This document shows positions 32,790-43,240 of a DNA stretch of 64,000 bases, piece by piece. The notes under the pieces were generated by a model. That model saw only the letters and a program-made list of their open reading frames with translations, was not told where the DNA came from and did not search any database. The DNA comes from Gonocerus acuteangulatus. Its lineage: Eukaryota > Arthropoda > Insecta > Hemiptera > Coreidae. The stretch is taken from assembly GCA_946811695.1 (NCBI GenBank), contig OX328125.1, forward strand, positions 109,517,337-109,581,336, in the 5' to 3' direction. The stretch's first letter is position 1. Each line of letters starts with the position of its first letter. A program made the translations under genes and the position numbers.

Positions 32790-33400
32790 GGAATGAATCG
32801 ACCAGCTATTATTTCCAAAATGTCTTCTTTCACCCTTGATTCCGAAGCATCGCCCAATCCTTAATCAGAGCAAAACTTGTGTGTACCTCGTGTGGGAAGG
32901 ATGGGACATCAACATAATCGTGTGAAATTAAAGATTGTGTTTAGAATAGCTTTTTCAAGCTAAAGCACATTTTTTGGGTTTGACTTAAAAATCACAAAAA
33001 ATTAGATATTTTTTTTTTTAAACAAGGAGGTACAATTTTAAAGCTTATTAAATTAGGCAACTTTTGAGGCGGAGGCAAACCTCTAAGTCTTTAAATGGCT
33101 GATAAAGAAAAGATTGAATTATTTAAGAAAACAATAGAAGAAGAAGAAGAAATTCTTTATTTAAAATAAAGTATGCTGCCCAAATGTTTTGGGGTGCTAT
33201 AAACACAGCGTACTTATCAATCTTTTGAAAATTAATTTTTGTTGGTTAAAAAGGTTTTTCTATTAATTTGGAAAATAAATTTTGATGATTACTTAAAAAA
33301 AAAATTAATATTAAACGAATTTTGATAATATTTGAAATACAAAGAATTATAATGATAAGTTTGACCAGATTTGGTGAAATACTTTTCTCAAGATTGATAA
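32790..33400. other. AT-rich DNA, no gene supported
   Basis: Contains a tiny frame at about 33096-33170 (MADKEKIELFKKTIEEEEEI, stop after 24 codons) in good start context. It is too short to call and not clearly part of a LINE. Confidence 0.3.
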
Positions 33401-33408
33401 GCAGCTGA

Positions 33409-34470
33409 CTAGCTCCCGTATTTATGATTGTGGAGTATCCCCAGGGAATCTATTAAAATTGATTCCGCGAGGATAGGTAGTTCCTTGGGATCCACTCCTA
33501 GATCTTGCAGGAAGTCTTGGGTCTCTTTCGGAATTGTTCCTCTCGCTCCAAACCATAGGCCTTGAACAATATATTTTCTTCGCCCGAATTTCTCTTGGAA
33601 TTTTCCTTCGTAAAATTCAAGACATTTGGTGTAAATGCCTCGTTTTTCTTCGTTGATTCCTTCCGCTTGCTGTGGATCGTTCGTCTCGTATCTGACGGTA
33701 GGGTCGATAACGTACGCTTCTGTCGATTTTTCCTTAAACGCAATTATGTCGGCATATCTCGGACATCCTTCATCGCCAACGCCATAAACTTCTTCAAGGC
33801 ATATGAATTCTTTTTCTTGGAGAAGTGAAATAATTTTATGCTTGACATTATGATGTCTCCGTGTGACCAGGAGCATATTCATTGGACATTTCCCAAGCAC
33901 GCGTGCTGGAGTTTCGGTCTCTCTACCGCATTTGCGGCAGAGGGGTCCAACGTTTGATGTTCCTGAAGCTCTTAATGGCGCATAATTAGTGTTCAATTTC
34001 AGAGCATTCGTCCATTCGGAGCATGATAAAACAGATTTATTGTAAATAAATTTGTTATTTTTTGGACAGTCTCTGAAATGCTCGACTCCTATTCCTTACC
34101 ACTTCGAGTGCGACCATTCTTCGAAAGATTTTTCCCGAAGGTTACGCCTGATCTTCTTAATGTTGTGATCTTCATCAAGCTGTACTACAATATGTTAATG
34201 TTCAGTCTATTGGCACATTCTGTCGATTCTTGAGAGTAGCTGAACATTGGCTGGAACTGGTCATCGGACACTCGATCTAGCTTTTGTGCAATGGACCAAT
34301 GTTGAAGTGGTGCCTCCCAAAGACACCGTAACAACCATGGTCCTCGGTAGCGTCGTGGAGCGTACAACATTCCGCTGCAAGTATTCGCAGGCAGACCCAA
34401 CATGGCCTTCACACTCCGCCTTATTATTACGTCCACTCCTTCCAGAAGTGATTGGCTCATTTTGATTAGA
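33409..34470 (-). pseudogene. R2-like LINE: post-RT region and restriction-like endonuclease
   Basis: The minus strand encodes, in order, a post-RT block (KMSQSLLEGVDVIIRRSVKA, LGLPANTCSGMLYAPRRYRG, LLRCLWEAPLQHWSIAQKL) at 34185-34470, a linker with a stop near 34100, and a 195-residue open frame to 33409. That frame has a zinc knuckle Cys20-x2-Cys23-x8-Arg32-x4-Cys37 whose His is replaced by Arg, the RRHHN block (46-50), YADIIAF (81-87), YVIDPTVRYE (95-104) and the C-terminus LAESILIDSLGILHNHKYGS. This is the PD-(D/E)XK endonuclease layout of R2/NeSL-type LINEs, which nicks the target to prime reverse transcription. A frame break, the stop and the lost His mark it as dead. RT motifs A-C are absent. 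Confidence 0.82.
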
Positions 34471-34496
34471 GGTACTGTTAATTCATAAACACGCGT

Positions 34497-34541
34497 AATA
34501 TGGTCATTACATTTCATGTAATGAAATGTAATGACCATATT
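34497..34541. repeat. 18-bp perfect palindrome arms
   Basis: AATATGGTCATTACATTT and its complement AAATGTAATGACCATATT flank a 9-nt spacer. The right arm and following bases (TGAAATGTAATGACCATATT, then ATTAT and CGAGAA) recur at 34912-34943. Confidence 0.8.
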
Positions 34542-34553
34542 ATTATACGAGAA

Positions 34554-34912
34554 ATATATGTGGCTCTTAGTATTCTTAATCTTATCTTAATTTAGATGGA
34601 AATTTTTTAATAATGGGTGTTTCTTATTGGAAATTTAATGTAGATTCTGAAAATGTGGTTGTTATTTACGGTACATTAACCAGAATCCGGAAAACTAAAA
34701 AAAGGAATAGTTTTGACATCTCAATGCGAGACACCCTGTATATTTTCCCCGGAAGATCAAAACCTACCAATAACTGCTTCTATTCCTTTACTAATGCTTC
34801 TGTTCCTGTGTGTTGGAATTTTTGAATATGTATTTATTATCTTTTCAAAGTAATGTGAAGTCACATGTGTGTAAACTGATGTGTGTTGGTGACTCAATGA
34901 GCGTGATTATGA
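34554..34912. mobile_element. Insertion-like segment between ~31-bp direct repeats
   Basis: The 31-bp flank at 34522-34553 is repeated at 34912-34943 with one change. Inside lie a TA-MITE-like piece (GGGTGTTTCTTATTGG ... GAGACACCCTGTATA at 34615-34743) and a family B fragment (AAGATCAAAACCTACCAATA, ACTGCTTCTATTCC). This could be a long TSD or a local duplication. Confidence 0.5.
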
Positions 34913-35130
34913 AATGTAATGACCATATTATTATTCGAGAAGAACGATAAGTATTACAATACTACAATTTGAAGGTGGAAATGCGATTATGAGCATGTCA
35001 GCTGCAGACCTACTCGACGTCAGCAAGGCATTGTGGTCGAATCTAAAATTAATCAGTTTTCAAACCTAATCAAAGTAGTACGCCACATATTTGGTCGTTT
35101 CTCATTTGGCCGTATATATATATATATATA

Positions 35131-35690
35131 CAGTGTGCTCAAAACTCGATTGACACCCCACCTTTTTTCCTCAATTTTTGATATTTAAAAATGAAACTGG
35201 GTAGGTCTTAACGTGGTCGAATAAACATTCATTGGACCTAATGCACGACCTCTCAACTTTCTCCAGTTCTTCTCCAGAGACCCTAACTCTGGAATCTCCA
35301 ATGGAACGGGTTTATTTTTATGACGGATTATTGTAGAGAATTGAATTTATGTCGATTTTACATCTGTCGTTTTCTTGCTAAAGCGCACCAATGAGTAAAA
35401 CATTGCAAAAAAACCGAGGAAACCATTATATTTTGTCACTTTTCTGCCAATAACGTAGAAAGTATACCCGTGATAAAAGTCGTAGTAGGTATAAACGTTG
35501 TAGAGTTTACTTCTCAAAAACTACCTTTAAATGCATAAAATGACAACATGAATGGAGCAAAACAAACTTTTGTTTTTGAAGTTGTCCGAAAAGTGTATTA
35601 TCAACACGTTAAGACCCACCAAGTTTCATTTTTAAATTTCAAAAATTCTGGAAAAAAAAGTGGGTTGTCAATCGATTTTTGAGTACCCTG
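35131..35690. mobile_element. TA-flanked MITE T2, ~75-bp TIRs
   Basis: The left CAGTGTGCTCAAAACTCGAT pairs with the right reverse complement CAGGGTACTCAAAAATCGAT, then TTGACAACCCACTTTTTT and AATGAAACTTGGTGGGTCTT. TA lies on both sides. The interior shares the order TCTCCAGTTCTTCTCCAGAG then GAATCTCCAATGG with T1 at 43.2 kb, so the two are distant relatives. A Tc1/mariner-type origin is inferred from the TA target. Confidence 0.8.
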
Positions 35691-35739
35691 TATATATATA
35701 TCTTGACATTGATTTGGCTGGGAGGTGGTGGTATTGCAC

Positions 35740-35850
35740 CAAATTGGACAAACCAAAAACTCCAGGTCTCCACCATAATTAATTCATTTAATTTACAGAG
35801 CACGCTTTCGGAGTCTACAGATTCATCTTTAGTGCATCTACTGCATAAAA
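35740..35850. repeat. Interspersed repeat F, copy 2
   Basis: CAAAAACTCCAGGTCTCCAC, AATTAATTCATTTAATTTAC and CATCTTTAGTGCATCTACTG match copy 1 (15845) and copy 3 (37770, inverted). Confidence 0.55.
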
Positions 35851-36199
35851 ACAAAATATGGTTGACAAAGAGTCACGATTGCCAAATACTAAAAACATTT
35901 TTTTTTTTAAATAAATTTAAAAATAAATAATTAAAAACAAATTACAATAAAAATTAATTAACTCGTACTCTCCATATAAATTATAACCGTTACAAAAATA
36001 AACCACACCATACATCTACGAGAGCACACGCACATATAGTCGATGCAAATGCAAAGTATCGAATGCAAAAATCACCACTTTTCCAGAGTGAAACAACGTT
36101 TGTTCATTACTTAGCTTTTGGACAGTCGCATTGTCGGCAGATTCGACCTTTTGACAATGGCTACAATCCCCTTTCACTGAGTGAACTTAGATTCGAGTG

Positions 36200-37308
36200 A
36201 ACTTATTACCTTATAATGAAATCCTACCTCTCCGACCGTTTTTTCCAGACATCCTATGGTACCTCATTATCTCCAATCTTCCCCCAACTTGCAGGTGTCC
36301 CACAAGGTGGAATTCTCAGTTCCGTCCTATTCCTGGCTTATACGGCTGATATCCCATCTCATCCTGAAACATCCATCCACATGTATGCTGATGACACTGC
36401 TATCCTTACTGTCAACCAAAATCCAATTCTTGCTTCTAATTCCCTCCAAGAACACCTGTGCCTACTTCAACCATGGCTAAATAAATGGAGAATCAAAGTA
36501 AATGCAGAAAAATCTAGCCATGCAACTTTCACACTTCGTAAGTCAAGCTGCCCGCCAATAACCCTCCAAAACATTATAATCCCGCAGAAATCGCAAGTAA
36601 AATACTTCGGCCTGATACTAGACAAACGCTTAACTTGGAAGCCACACATAACTCAGAAAAGACAGGAACTAAACAGACGTTTTAGACTTTTATCACGCTT
36701 GCTGGACAAACGCTCAAAACTATCATTGACTAACAAACGACTTATATACAATACCATACTCCGACCAATATGGACTTATGGACTAGAACTATGGGGTTCC
36801 ACTAAACCTTCCAATTCCTACAGAATACAAACAATACAATCCAAAATCCTTCGAAAAATATCCAATGCTCCTTACTATGTCTCGAACCTAACCCTCCATA
36901 ATGACTTCAATATCCCCTTTATCCAATCCCTGGCCAAATCAATCTATCAGAAGTTCCATTCCAATCTCCCAGGCCATCCAAATCCTTTGATAAATTCTCT
37001 ATCCTCGTTCCAAAATCCACAAAATCCCCATAGAAGGCTGAAGCGGAGGTGGCCTAGAGACAATTTGCTTTAACATCTGCAGTGCACAAAGTGTGTTATA
37101 TTTTCATTTAAAATTCTTTACAGTTGTTTCATTATTATTTTATATTATATTTTTATTTATTTATTTATTTTTTTCTTTAATGCATTACTATTGTGGGTTT
37201 GGTAATTGTTCATATTCCCACATCAAGCCTCACAATGTCATTATAACTGAACCAGCAATATTACTAGAAATATGTTAACTCATATTGTTGTAATAATCAA
37301 TAATAATA

Positions 37309-37340
<32 letters not shown>
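36200..37340 (+). mobile_element. 5'-truncated Jockey-like LINE with poly(A) and 11-bp TSD
   Basis: AGATTCGAGTG occurs at 36189-36199 and 37341-37351. The insert starts inside the RT coding region and ends with a 3' UTR, (AAT)n and about 29 A, the classic target-primed reverse transcription outcome. Confidence 0.92.
36201..37073 (+). CDS. Jockey-like reverse transcriptase, C-terminal part, truncated
   Basis: Open for about 290 codons, in frame from the truncation point (first internal Met at 36216) to a stop at 37073. From that Met: AGVPQGGILSSVLFLAYTAD (RT motif B, residues 26-45), MYADDTAIL (motif C with the catalytic Asp pair, 56-64), QVKYFGLILDKRLTWKPHI (motif E and thumb, about 126-144), then the C-terminus NPHRRLKRRWPRDNLL. 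The family's full RT ORF is about 900 residues, so motif A and the endonuclease are missing. The intact frame suggests a recent insertion. It cannot encode an active enzyme. Similar C-termini lie at 23.7 and 40.4 kb. Confidence 0.9.
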   Translation, partial: TYYLIMKSYLSDRFFQTSYGTSLSPIFPQLAGVPQGGILSSVLFLAYTADIPSHPETSIHMYADDTAILTVNQNPILASNSLQEHLCLLQPWLNKWRIKVNAEKSSHATFTLRKSSCPPITLQNIIIPQKSQVKYFGLILDKRLTWKPHITQKRQELNRRFRLLSRLLDKRSKLSLTNKRLIYNTILRPIWTYGLELWGSTKPSNSYRIQTIQSKILRKISNAPYYVSNLTLHNDFNIPFIQSLAKSIYQKFHSNLPGHPNPLINSLSSFQNPQNPHRRLKRRWPRDNLL

Positions 37341-37343
<3 letters not shown>

Positions 37344-37490
37344 TTCGAGTGTTTGCCGTACAACAGTCCAACAGAAATCAGTATAAATTGAAAATAAAAA
37401 ATGCCTTTTTTCACATTCCTTATACTCTGCATTTGTATCGACGACATACAAAAACATTTAAAATTAAAAGCCCAATCAAAAAATAATTTT

Positions 37491-37759
37491 CATGGAGGCC
37501 CGGTGGCCTTGAGGCATGAGCACTTAACTAGTACTCCGTGTCACAATAGATCCAATAGGGTCGCGGTGAACAAGGGCTTAGGGCCCAGGTCCCTTTGTAT
37601 TGTATTGTATTGTAGTACTCCGTGCCAAGGGTCGGGGGTTCTTTAGAAAAAAGAAAAGGCATCAGCCCTATCCTGGCTAAGAAAGGGTGGTGACCTATAG
37701 ATAACCCGTCATAAAATTCTGAGTTAATTATAATGGGCGTTAAAATTTAAATAAAAATA
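37491..37759 (+). mobile_element. tRNA-headed SINE (GGACG tail family) with 10-bp TSD
   Basis: AAATAATTTT flanks it at 37481-37490 and 37760-37769. The head is CATGGAGGCCCGGTGGCCTT. The body has GGCATCAGCCCTATCCTGGC and AGAAAGGGTGGTGACCTATA. The tail CGTC...GGGCGTTAAAATTTAA pairs loosely before the A-rich end. A second insertion (37541-37613) splits the head. Confidence 0.85.
37541..37613 (+). mobile_element. 73-bp insertion with (TATTG)n tail and 11-bp TSD
   Basis: AGTACTCCGTG is duplicated at 37530-37540 and 37614-37624. The insert contains AGGGTCGCGGTGAACAAGGG and GGGCCCAGGTCCC, then three to four TATTG units. It is the 3' end of an otherwise unseen SINE or LINE family. Confidence 0.85.
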
Positions 37760-37769
37760 AATAATTTTA

Positions 37770-37835
37770 GCAGCGTGTTCTGTGAATTAAATGAATTAAT
37801 TGTGATAGAGACCTGGAGTTTTTGGTTTTTCCTAT
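37770..37835 (-). repeat. Interspersed repeat F, copy 3
   Basis: GTGTTCTGTGAATTAAATGA and GAGACCTGGAGTTTTTGG match copies 1 and 2 in inverse orientation. Confidence 0.5.
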
Positions 37836-37836
37836 T

Positions 37837-37838
<2 letters not shown>

Positions 37839-37912
<74 letters not shown>
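37839..37912. repeat. (TA)n microsatellite
   Basis: About 37 uninterrupted TA units. Confidence 0.97.
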
Positions 37913-37914
<2 letters not shown>

Positions 37915-39329
37915 CAGTTTTGTGTGTTTATTTCTGATTTCAGGCGGACGTACGACATCTTTAAGGCCAAATACGTCAATAATACCAAATTATGCATTCA
38001 AGGACTAATATAAGATTAAATGCAGGCTGATTAATCCGTATAGCCCGTCTCAAGCATTAGTTCTTGCTTCTACTACTAGGAGCGCTGACCACAAACGCTG
38101 CATTTTTTTTCTGGTGATTTTGCATCGAAAAATAATCGACACGTGTCCAAGCGTTTTGTCTAATGCGCCTTAGGAGCTACGAAATAAAATAAAATTCGCG
38201 GAATGTTGAAAATTCATTTTTCATATCTCGATTTTGGAAAATTATATCGACACTACTTACTTTTATTAATTCATTTGTTTTCGAGAGTAGAGATTAAATT
38301 AATAATACAATTGTTAAACAACGATTTGTTACATATTTATTTAAAATGCATCTGCTCCTTGACCATTAGGGCCGGGGAAGCATGGCTGCCAGCCACCTTC
38401 GCTTCTTGCAATTAGAAAAGACACAGTGACCTAGACTCATTGACTCTATCTATATGAGCACAAGAATAAAAAAAAAACAACAAAATTTTAAATTAAGAAC
38501 ATATAAGTAAACCGCTGAAAAAGTGTTGGGCTCCAAGAGCACCCCCCCCCCCCCCCCCGAAAAAATGCATTAGGGTTAATTTCACTAAAAATAATGAATA
38601 CGTGTTGCCAACCACCTCCTTATCTTCCCTAAATGATCCCCAAGTACCACCCCATAACCACCTTTGAAGCCACCAAGATATCTCTATATACTTGGTGGTT
38701 ATTACATAATAAAGCATCGATTCTATCATTATTATTCATATCCTTCAGGGGTATTTTATCTCAGCTCTATGAGGTTATTTATGAGGAATCCATATAAAGT
38801 CATATATTAGTAATGACTCCTTGAAAGCATTCTCCCATGAGAAGGGTATATCATAAGATATTAACCCGAGAAAACTAGTCATAGAAAATCCTAGCACCTC
38901 GATAAATTATTCAATAAAAAAATCATATTTTTATAAATCCTGTTTGAAATAAAAATCTTATTTGATTTTTTGAGAATATTTTTATTTTATTTTATTTTAC
39001 TTTAAGAGCTGCACAGCAATGGTGATCTGCCCTAAAAGAATTGATATAAAATATAATAAATAAAATAATAAATTATAAGCTAAGGATCAGTAGCAAAATT
39101 AAAGGGTATGGAAAATGAAATGAAGAAAAGAATAATAATAAAAAATAATAAAGAAATATATAAGGAATTAATAAAATAAATAAATTCAGAATTAAACTTA
39201 TAATTTTAACGGTAATAATAAATAGTAATCATAATGATATTTGCGGAGTTGAAATCTGAGGAATATTATCCTGAAATAAGAAACTTTGACTTGGGAGTTA
39301 TGTTTCGTATAATTATGTTTTATTATATG
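37913..39329. other. AT-rich DNA, no gene supported
   Basis: Nothing recognisable apart from a C17-18 run near 38541 resembling the C-run of the hAT MITEs, an AAATAATAAT-rich stretch at 38970-39240, and scattered short frames. Confidence 0.35.
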
Positions 39330-39550
39330 TCTTTGTCGTCTTTAAGTATGTCAGTATGGTATCAATATGTGTCTGATAGGATACACATATTGATAACAGT
39401 TCACTGAGGCTTCGAGGAATCCGTAAGTTGTCTCTTTTAAGGCAGCCTGTTAGTAAGTGTTTTACAGTTAAAGATACGTTGCATGCCTCACATGGTGGTT
39501 TGTCTTGTCTTGTGAAGAGGTACGAATGGGTGAGTCGTGTATGATTTTGA
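39330..39550 (-). pseudogene. LINE C-terminal zinc-knuckle region
   Basis: The minus strand reads TRLTHSYLFTRQDKPPCEAC, then NVSLTVKHLLTGCLKR, and goes on through a SLSELLSICVSYQTHIDTI-like stretch. The Cys-x2-Cys-x7-His-x4-Cys knuckle after an RLTHSYL block is the standard C-terminus of I/R1/Jockey-group ORF2 proteins. The frame ends shortly after. No RT is attached. It may belong to the I/Loa-like family seen at 2.6 and 7.5 kb. Confidence 0.72.
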
Positions 39551-39659
39551 GAATATAAAAAGCTTTAAAGTTTTAAAAAAAAAAAATATTATTAAACGAA
39601 CACTGATGAATGTTCAAACAACTTATTAAAATAAAATAAAGTTATTTGAACTTGTTTGA

Positions 39660-39727
39660 TTTTATCGCGGTTCCTCCCTCCCTCCATAGGAAGAAATCCC
39701 GCATATGAGGATGACTTCATGACGCAC
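39660..39727 (+). mobile_element. Family B 5'-end fragment
   Basis: CGCGGTTCCTCCCTCCCTCC, an ATAGG hairpin half, CCCGCATATGAGG and ACTTCATGA match the first ~65 bp of family B. Confidence 0.65.
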
Positions 39728-39803
39728 AGTTGGGCCAAATGGCAGAAAACCGAGAAAAAAAAACTATATATATTCATTAAATGGCCCTTAGCTGAAATAC
39801 ATA

Positions 39804-40082
39804 GAATTGGCGATTATGGCGGAAGGTCAATAAACCTACGCCACACACTTTCACACTTTATATTCCTCTTCCCTACATGTTTCGCACCATTTTGGTGCAT
39901 CTCTAGACCAGTCGAGGCCCTGCTAGTGGAAGGTTCTCCTTCTCAAGTCGAGGCTGAATTTATGTTTTAAGTACATTCCCCTGAAGAGGCACCAAAATGG
40001 TGCGAAACATGTAGGGAAGAGAAATATAAAGTGTGAAAGTGTGTGGCGTAGTTTTATTAGCCTTCCGCCTTATTAGCCAATT

Positions 40083-40083
<1 letters not shown>
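39804..40083. mobile_element. Foldback element, ~99-bp arms
   Basis: The left arm (GAATTGGCGATTATGGCGGA ... CACCATTTTGGTGCATC, 39804-39902) pairs with the right arm (GAGGCACCAAAATGGTGCGA ... GCCAATTC, 39985-40083) at high identity; spacer about 82 bp. The arms contain the smaller palindrome GCACCATTTTGGTGC. No coding. Confidence 0.82.

Positions 40084-40085
<2 letters not shown>

Positions 40086-40144
<59 letters not shown>
40086..40144. repeat. (AT)n microsatellite
   Basis: About 29 AT units immediately after the foldback. Confidence 0.97.
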
Positions 40145-40148
<4 letters not shown>

Positions 40149-40392
40149 TACAGAAATATTACAATCTATATGTATTATATAATTTGACATAGGTATACAT
40201 AGGTGCCACCAGTTGTCAACCGAATACCTTCCTTGTAGGAAGGATTCTAGGATGACCACACCCTGCGACTAGCAGGGAGGATTGGAGGCGAATGAGGCGT
40301 GGCCTGTGATATCATGAGGAGAGAAGATATCCATCGATATCACTCTCAATTATCACTATTACAATCACACTGATTTTTGTTCACTCCACGAC

Positions 40393-40960
40393 ACTTCACT
40401 GCCTTAGTAGATCCCGGGGCCACTTCCTATTAAGGCGTCTTGGTGGAGAGGAAGGATGATTGGTGCTGGATAAGGATTGGGATATAGGATTAGGATGATT
40501 GGTGCTGGCTAAGGATTGGGCTATAGGATTAGGATGATTGGTGCTGGATAAGGATTGGGTTATAGGATTACGATGATTGGTGCTGGATAAGGATTGGGCT
40601 ATAGGATTAGGATGATTGGTGCTGGATAAGGATTGGGCTATAGGATTAGGATGATTGGTGCTGGATAAGGATTGGGCTATAGGATTAGGATGATTGGTGC
40701 TGGCTAAGGATTGGGCTATAGGATTAGGATGATTGGTGCTGGATAAGGATTGGGCTATAGGATTAGGATGATTGATCAATTTACTATGGAAAGATGAGAA
40801 GCGGCTAGGGATTATATCTTGGACAAAAGGGATATTTAGGTCATTATGGAGGGTGCGATTCGAAACATAATAAGGAGTTTGGATTCGGAATGTTTGGATT
40901 CGGTGGTTGTTGGAATGCTTGGCTGTCTCCCAGAGTTCTAAAAGCCAATTCTAAAAACTA
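40393..40960 (-). pseudogene. Jockey-like LINE C-terminus with internal minisatellite
   Basis: The minus strand gives LELWETAKHSNNHRIQT, YYVSNRTLHNDLNIPFVQDI and, after the repeat array, SSPPRRLNRKWPRDLLRQ. This is the same C-terminal course as the copy at 36.2-37.1 kb (LELWGSTKPSNSYRIQT, YYVSNLTLHNDFNIPFIQS, NPHRRLKRRWPRDNLL). One frameshift lies before YYVSN. The HPNPL-type segment, single in the other copy, is expanded here into eight tandem units. Confidence 0.82.
40465..40776. repeat. 39-bp minisatellite, 8 copies, inside a LINE ORF
   Basis: The unit (minus strand) encodes NHPNPIAQSLSST; 39 bp is divisible by three, so the frame stays open for 127 codons. Units differ by single substitutions. 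The ancestral single unit corresponds to HPNPLINSLSS in the 36-kb LINE. Confidence 0.92.
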
Positions 40961-41029
40961 TATCTTTTGAAGGACTAGATGACATCGAATTGTCATTGTT
41001 CTCATCCCATCTAAGTATATAAAAATCAG

Positions 41030-41235
41030 GTGTTAGTCTGTCTGCTCGTCTGCCTGTCTTTTAGTTTATTTTTATACAAATCCACATCGTTTGACCAATT
41101 TTGACCAAACTTGGCACACAAGTAGGTCTTGATCTGGGGAGTGATTTAGGCAAGGCCAAAGTCGTCTAGGACTCACAATTCTAGCAGGTCACCGGTCGAA
41201 ACTGTGAACCCGAACAGTTACTGATTTGCGTTATT
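41030..41235. repeat. Helitron-like interior fragment
   Basis: TTTGACCAATTTTGACCAAA, TTGGCACACAAGTAGG and GAAACTGTGAACCCGAACAG. The last part recurs at 3430-3475 (GAAACTGCGAACCCGAACAG). The wording is common in arthropod interspersed repeats; the class is inferred. Confidence 0.4.
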
Positions 41236-41584
41236 AGATTTTTGTTTTTAAATTCATTTATTTATGAGCACCCGCAAGTAAGGTGATGTGCTCGAAACAA
41301 TTATACAGATACATTTCTAGTTGTAATTAAAAAAATACATTGTAAATTCTTAAGAATAACCGATAAAATACATGCCTATTATTTACCTATGTACTTTAAA
41401 TTAAAGTGTCAGACAAGGGCATACGGACATTTCCAAATAATGATACGACTAGAAGGCATTATAAAATTATAAAAAATAAAATACCGACAGGATAAAAAGC
41501 AGATAGAATAATAAAACATAGTTCATCCTCCGCAAGCCAAATATCAGTGGAGCCAACTCAAAATTCACTTACAAATATTAGTGT
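41236..41584. other. AT-rich DNA, no feature
   Basis: No gene or repeat recognised. Confidence 0.35.
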
Positions 41585-42237
41585 ATAAAATTCGAACATG
41601 CAGAAAATGTTTCAACTGAATCCCATAATTCTAAGTACCAAAATCAAAGACAAAAAGAACAGTTCGAATAAGCGAAATCAATTACTTTAAAGTTAAAGCA
41701 CTTATTTCTCCGATTGACATCGCCTAATCAAACCTTTTTTGTAGAGCATTTAGTAAGCTTTCGAATGGTAATCTACCGTTTACCAAGATTCTCAACCTTT
41801 TTCGAGATATTAAGAAAAGTATACAAAGTTACCAAAACTTCTTATGTCTGTAACAAAAATTTTAACATATTAGTTTTCATGAAATTAGAACATGCAGAAA
41901 ATGTTTCTACTGAATCCCATGATTCTAAGTACCCAAACCAAAAACGGTATTCAAAAACTATTTTTCCAATTTTCTCGAAAACGGTTAAAGCGATCGCCTT
42001 CAAAATGGTTTCATTCGTTTTCCTAGCCCAGGAATCATATAAAACGAGTACTTACAAGCTTATGAACTCAAAAACGTAAGCGTTACGATTTTTTTGCGCG
42101 AATTTCGCCCCAAACGCCATCTTTCAGTGGGCGGATTTTGCTGGTTAACGAACTTGACCTTTCAAATTGAACGACGGATTTTTGTACCAAATTTCATCAA
42201 AATCGGACCATTCGTCTTGGAGCTAGAGTGCGAACAG

Positions 42238-42306
<69 letters not shown>

Positions 42307-42430
42307 CCGTCATTTTCGGTCTCTAGGGGTTTTGAAACGCAAAATTTTCTAGTCGGCACTTCCGGATTGTTTCATGAGATCAACCTTATAAGCGGAGTTC
42401 CTCCCTATGAAGGGAGGGAGGAAGCGCGCT
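41585..42430 (-). mobile_element. Family B DINE-like element, copy B5, 3' end missing
   Basis: The minus-strand 5' end at 42430 (CGCGCTTCCTCCCTCC, CTCCCT-TCAT-AGGGAG hairpin), ACCGAAAATGACGG, an (AT)n core at 42241-42302, GCGAACAGACAAAT in plus orientation, and the interior down to 41585. The 3' terminus is absent. Confidence 0.78.
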
Positions 42431-43240
42431 AAAAGTATTGATGTCCCCCCAAAAAACTAACGTTGAAAAAAAGGCCAAGTCCATGGCCCCTCCCAACATC
42501 ACTTTGCCTATGAAAGTTATGATATGGTATAGGGCCAAGTTTTAGGCCCTTAATACCTTGACAAGAACCCCCAACCCCCACTTAATAATACCCTCTCACT
42601 TATTTGTACAATTCCAACTTGGCCTGATTTCTTTAAGTTACATTAGGCCGTGACCGCTTTAACAGAGTTCATACAAAGCTGATCGTTTTAAGTCATCAAA
42701 GAGTTTATAATGATCCTAAATCATTATCCTAAGGGCTTAAATCTTTGAATGCCAGAAATTTTGTAATAAATCCGATCGTTATTGTAGCAATCAACTGCGA
42801 AACGGCCCACTGCGCGTCGGCTAAAAATTGAAAATACTTTGTCGGTTCGAAATTAGTAGAGAAAAGAAGGTTTAATTTTGTTTTCAAAGAAAACCCTCCT
42901 CTAGATTGTTCTTATAAAACATGTCCTAACAATGGAATGAATAAAATAATAAAATCAGTTTAGTTTTAAATAAGCAGGCTCAGTGTCGCCAAATCAAAAA
43001 TAATTGGACTAAATTTTCCTCCGGCTAATTGAGTGCAGAGATCATATTGGCATCACTTCTTCTCCTTTGCAGAGAATTAATATGAAATTAAATTTAATTA
43101 CAAGCCCTTCATAAAACAAGTAATAATCAGATAATAATTTGTCATGAAACAATAAATAAATATTTTTATTGTTGTTTTTATAATAACGTGAAAACGTCAA
43201 AATTTTCATAATTGCGCTTTTCCAACGGTTTCTAAATATA
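42431..43240. other. Unassigned DNA, no gene supported
   Basis: GC is moderate around 42450-42600, with C-rich words, then AT-rich. No domain or repeat match was recognised. Confidence 0.3.

Larger units (their letters stand above)
36037..37445. mobile_element. Inverted-repeat MITE M2 split by a LINE
   Basis: The left GTCGATGCAAATGCAAAGTA and right CTGCATTTGTATCGACGAC arms, plus the interior (ATCCCCTTTCACTGAGTGAA, ACAGTCCAACAGAAATCAG), match M1 in reverse. It is interrupted at 36200-37340 by a Jockey-like LINE. Confidence 0.75.

Noticed and set aside
33562..33828. 88-codon plus-strand ORF
   Set aside because: Antisense shadow of the R2-like endonuclease frame.
36200..37340. Endogenous retrovirus or LTR element
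   Set aside because: Poly(A) tail, TSD, 5' truncation and Jockey-like RT motifs show a non-LTR element; no LTRs were seen anywhere in the window.
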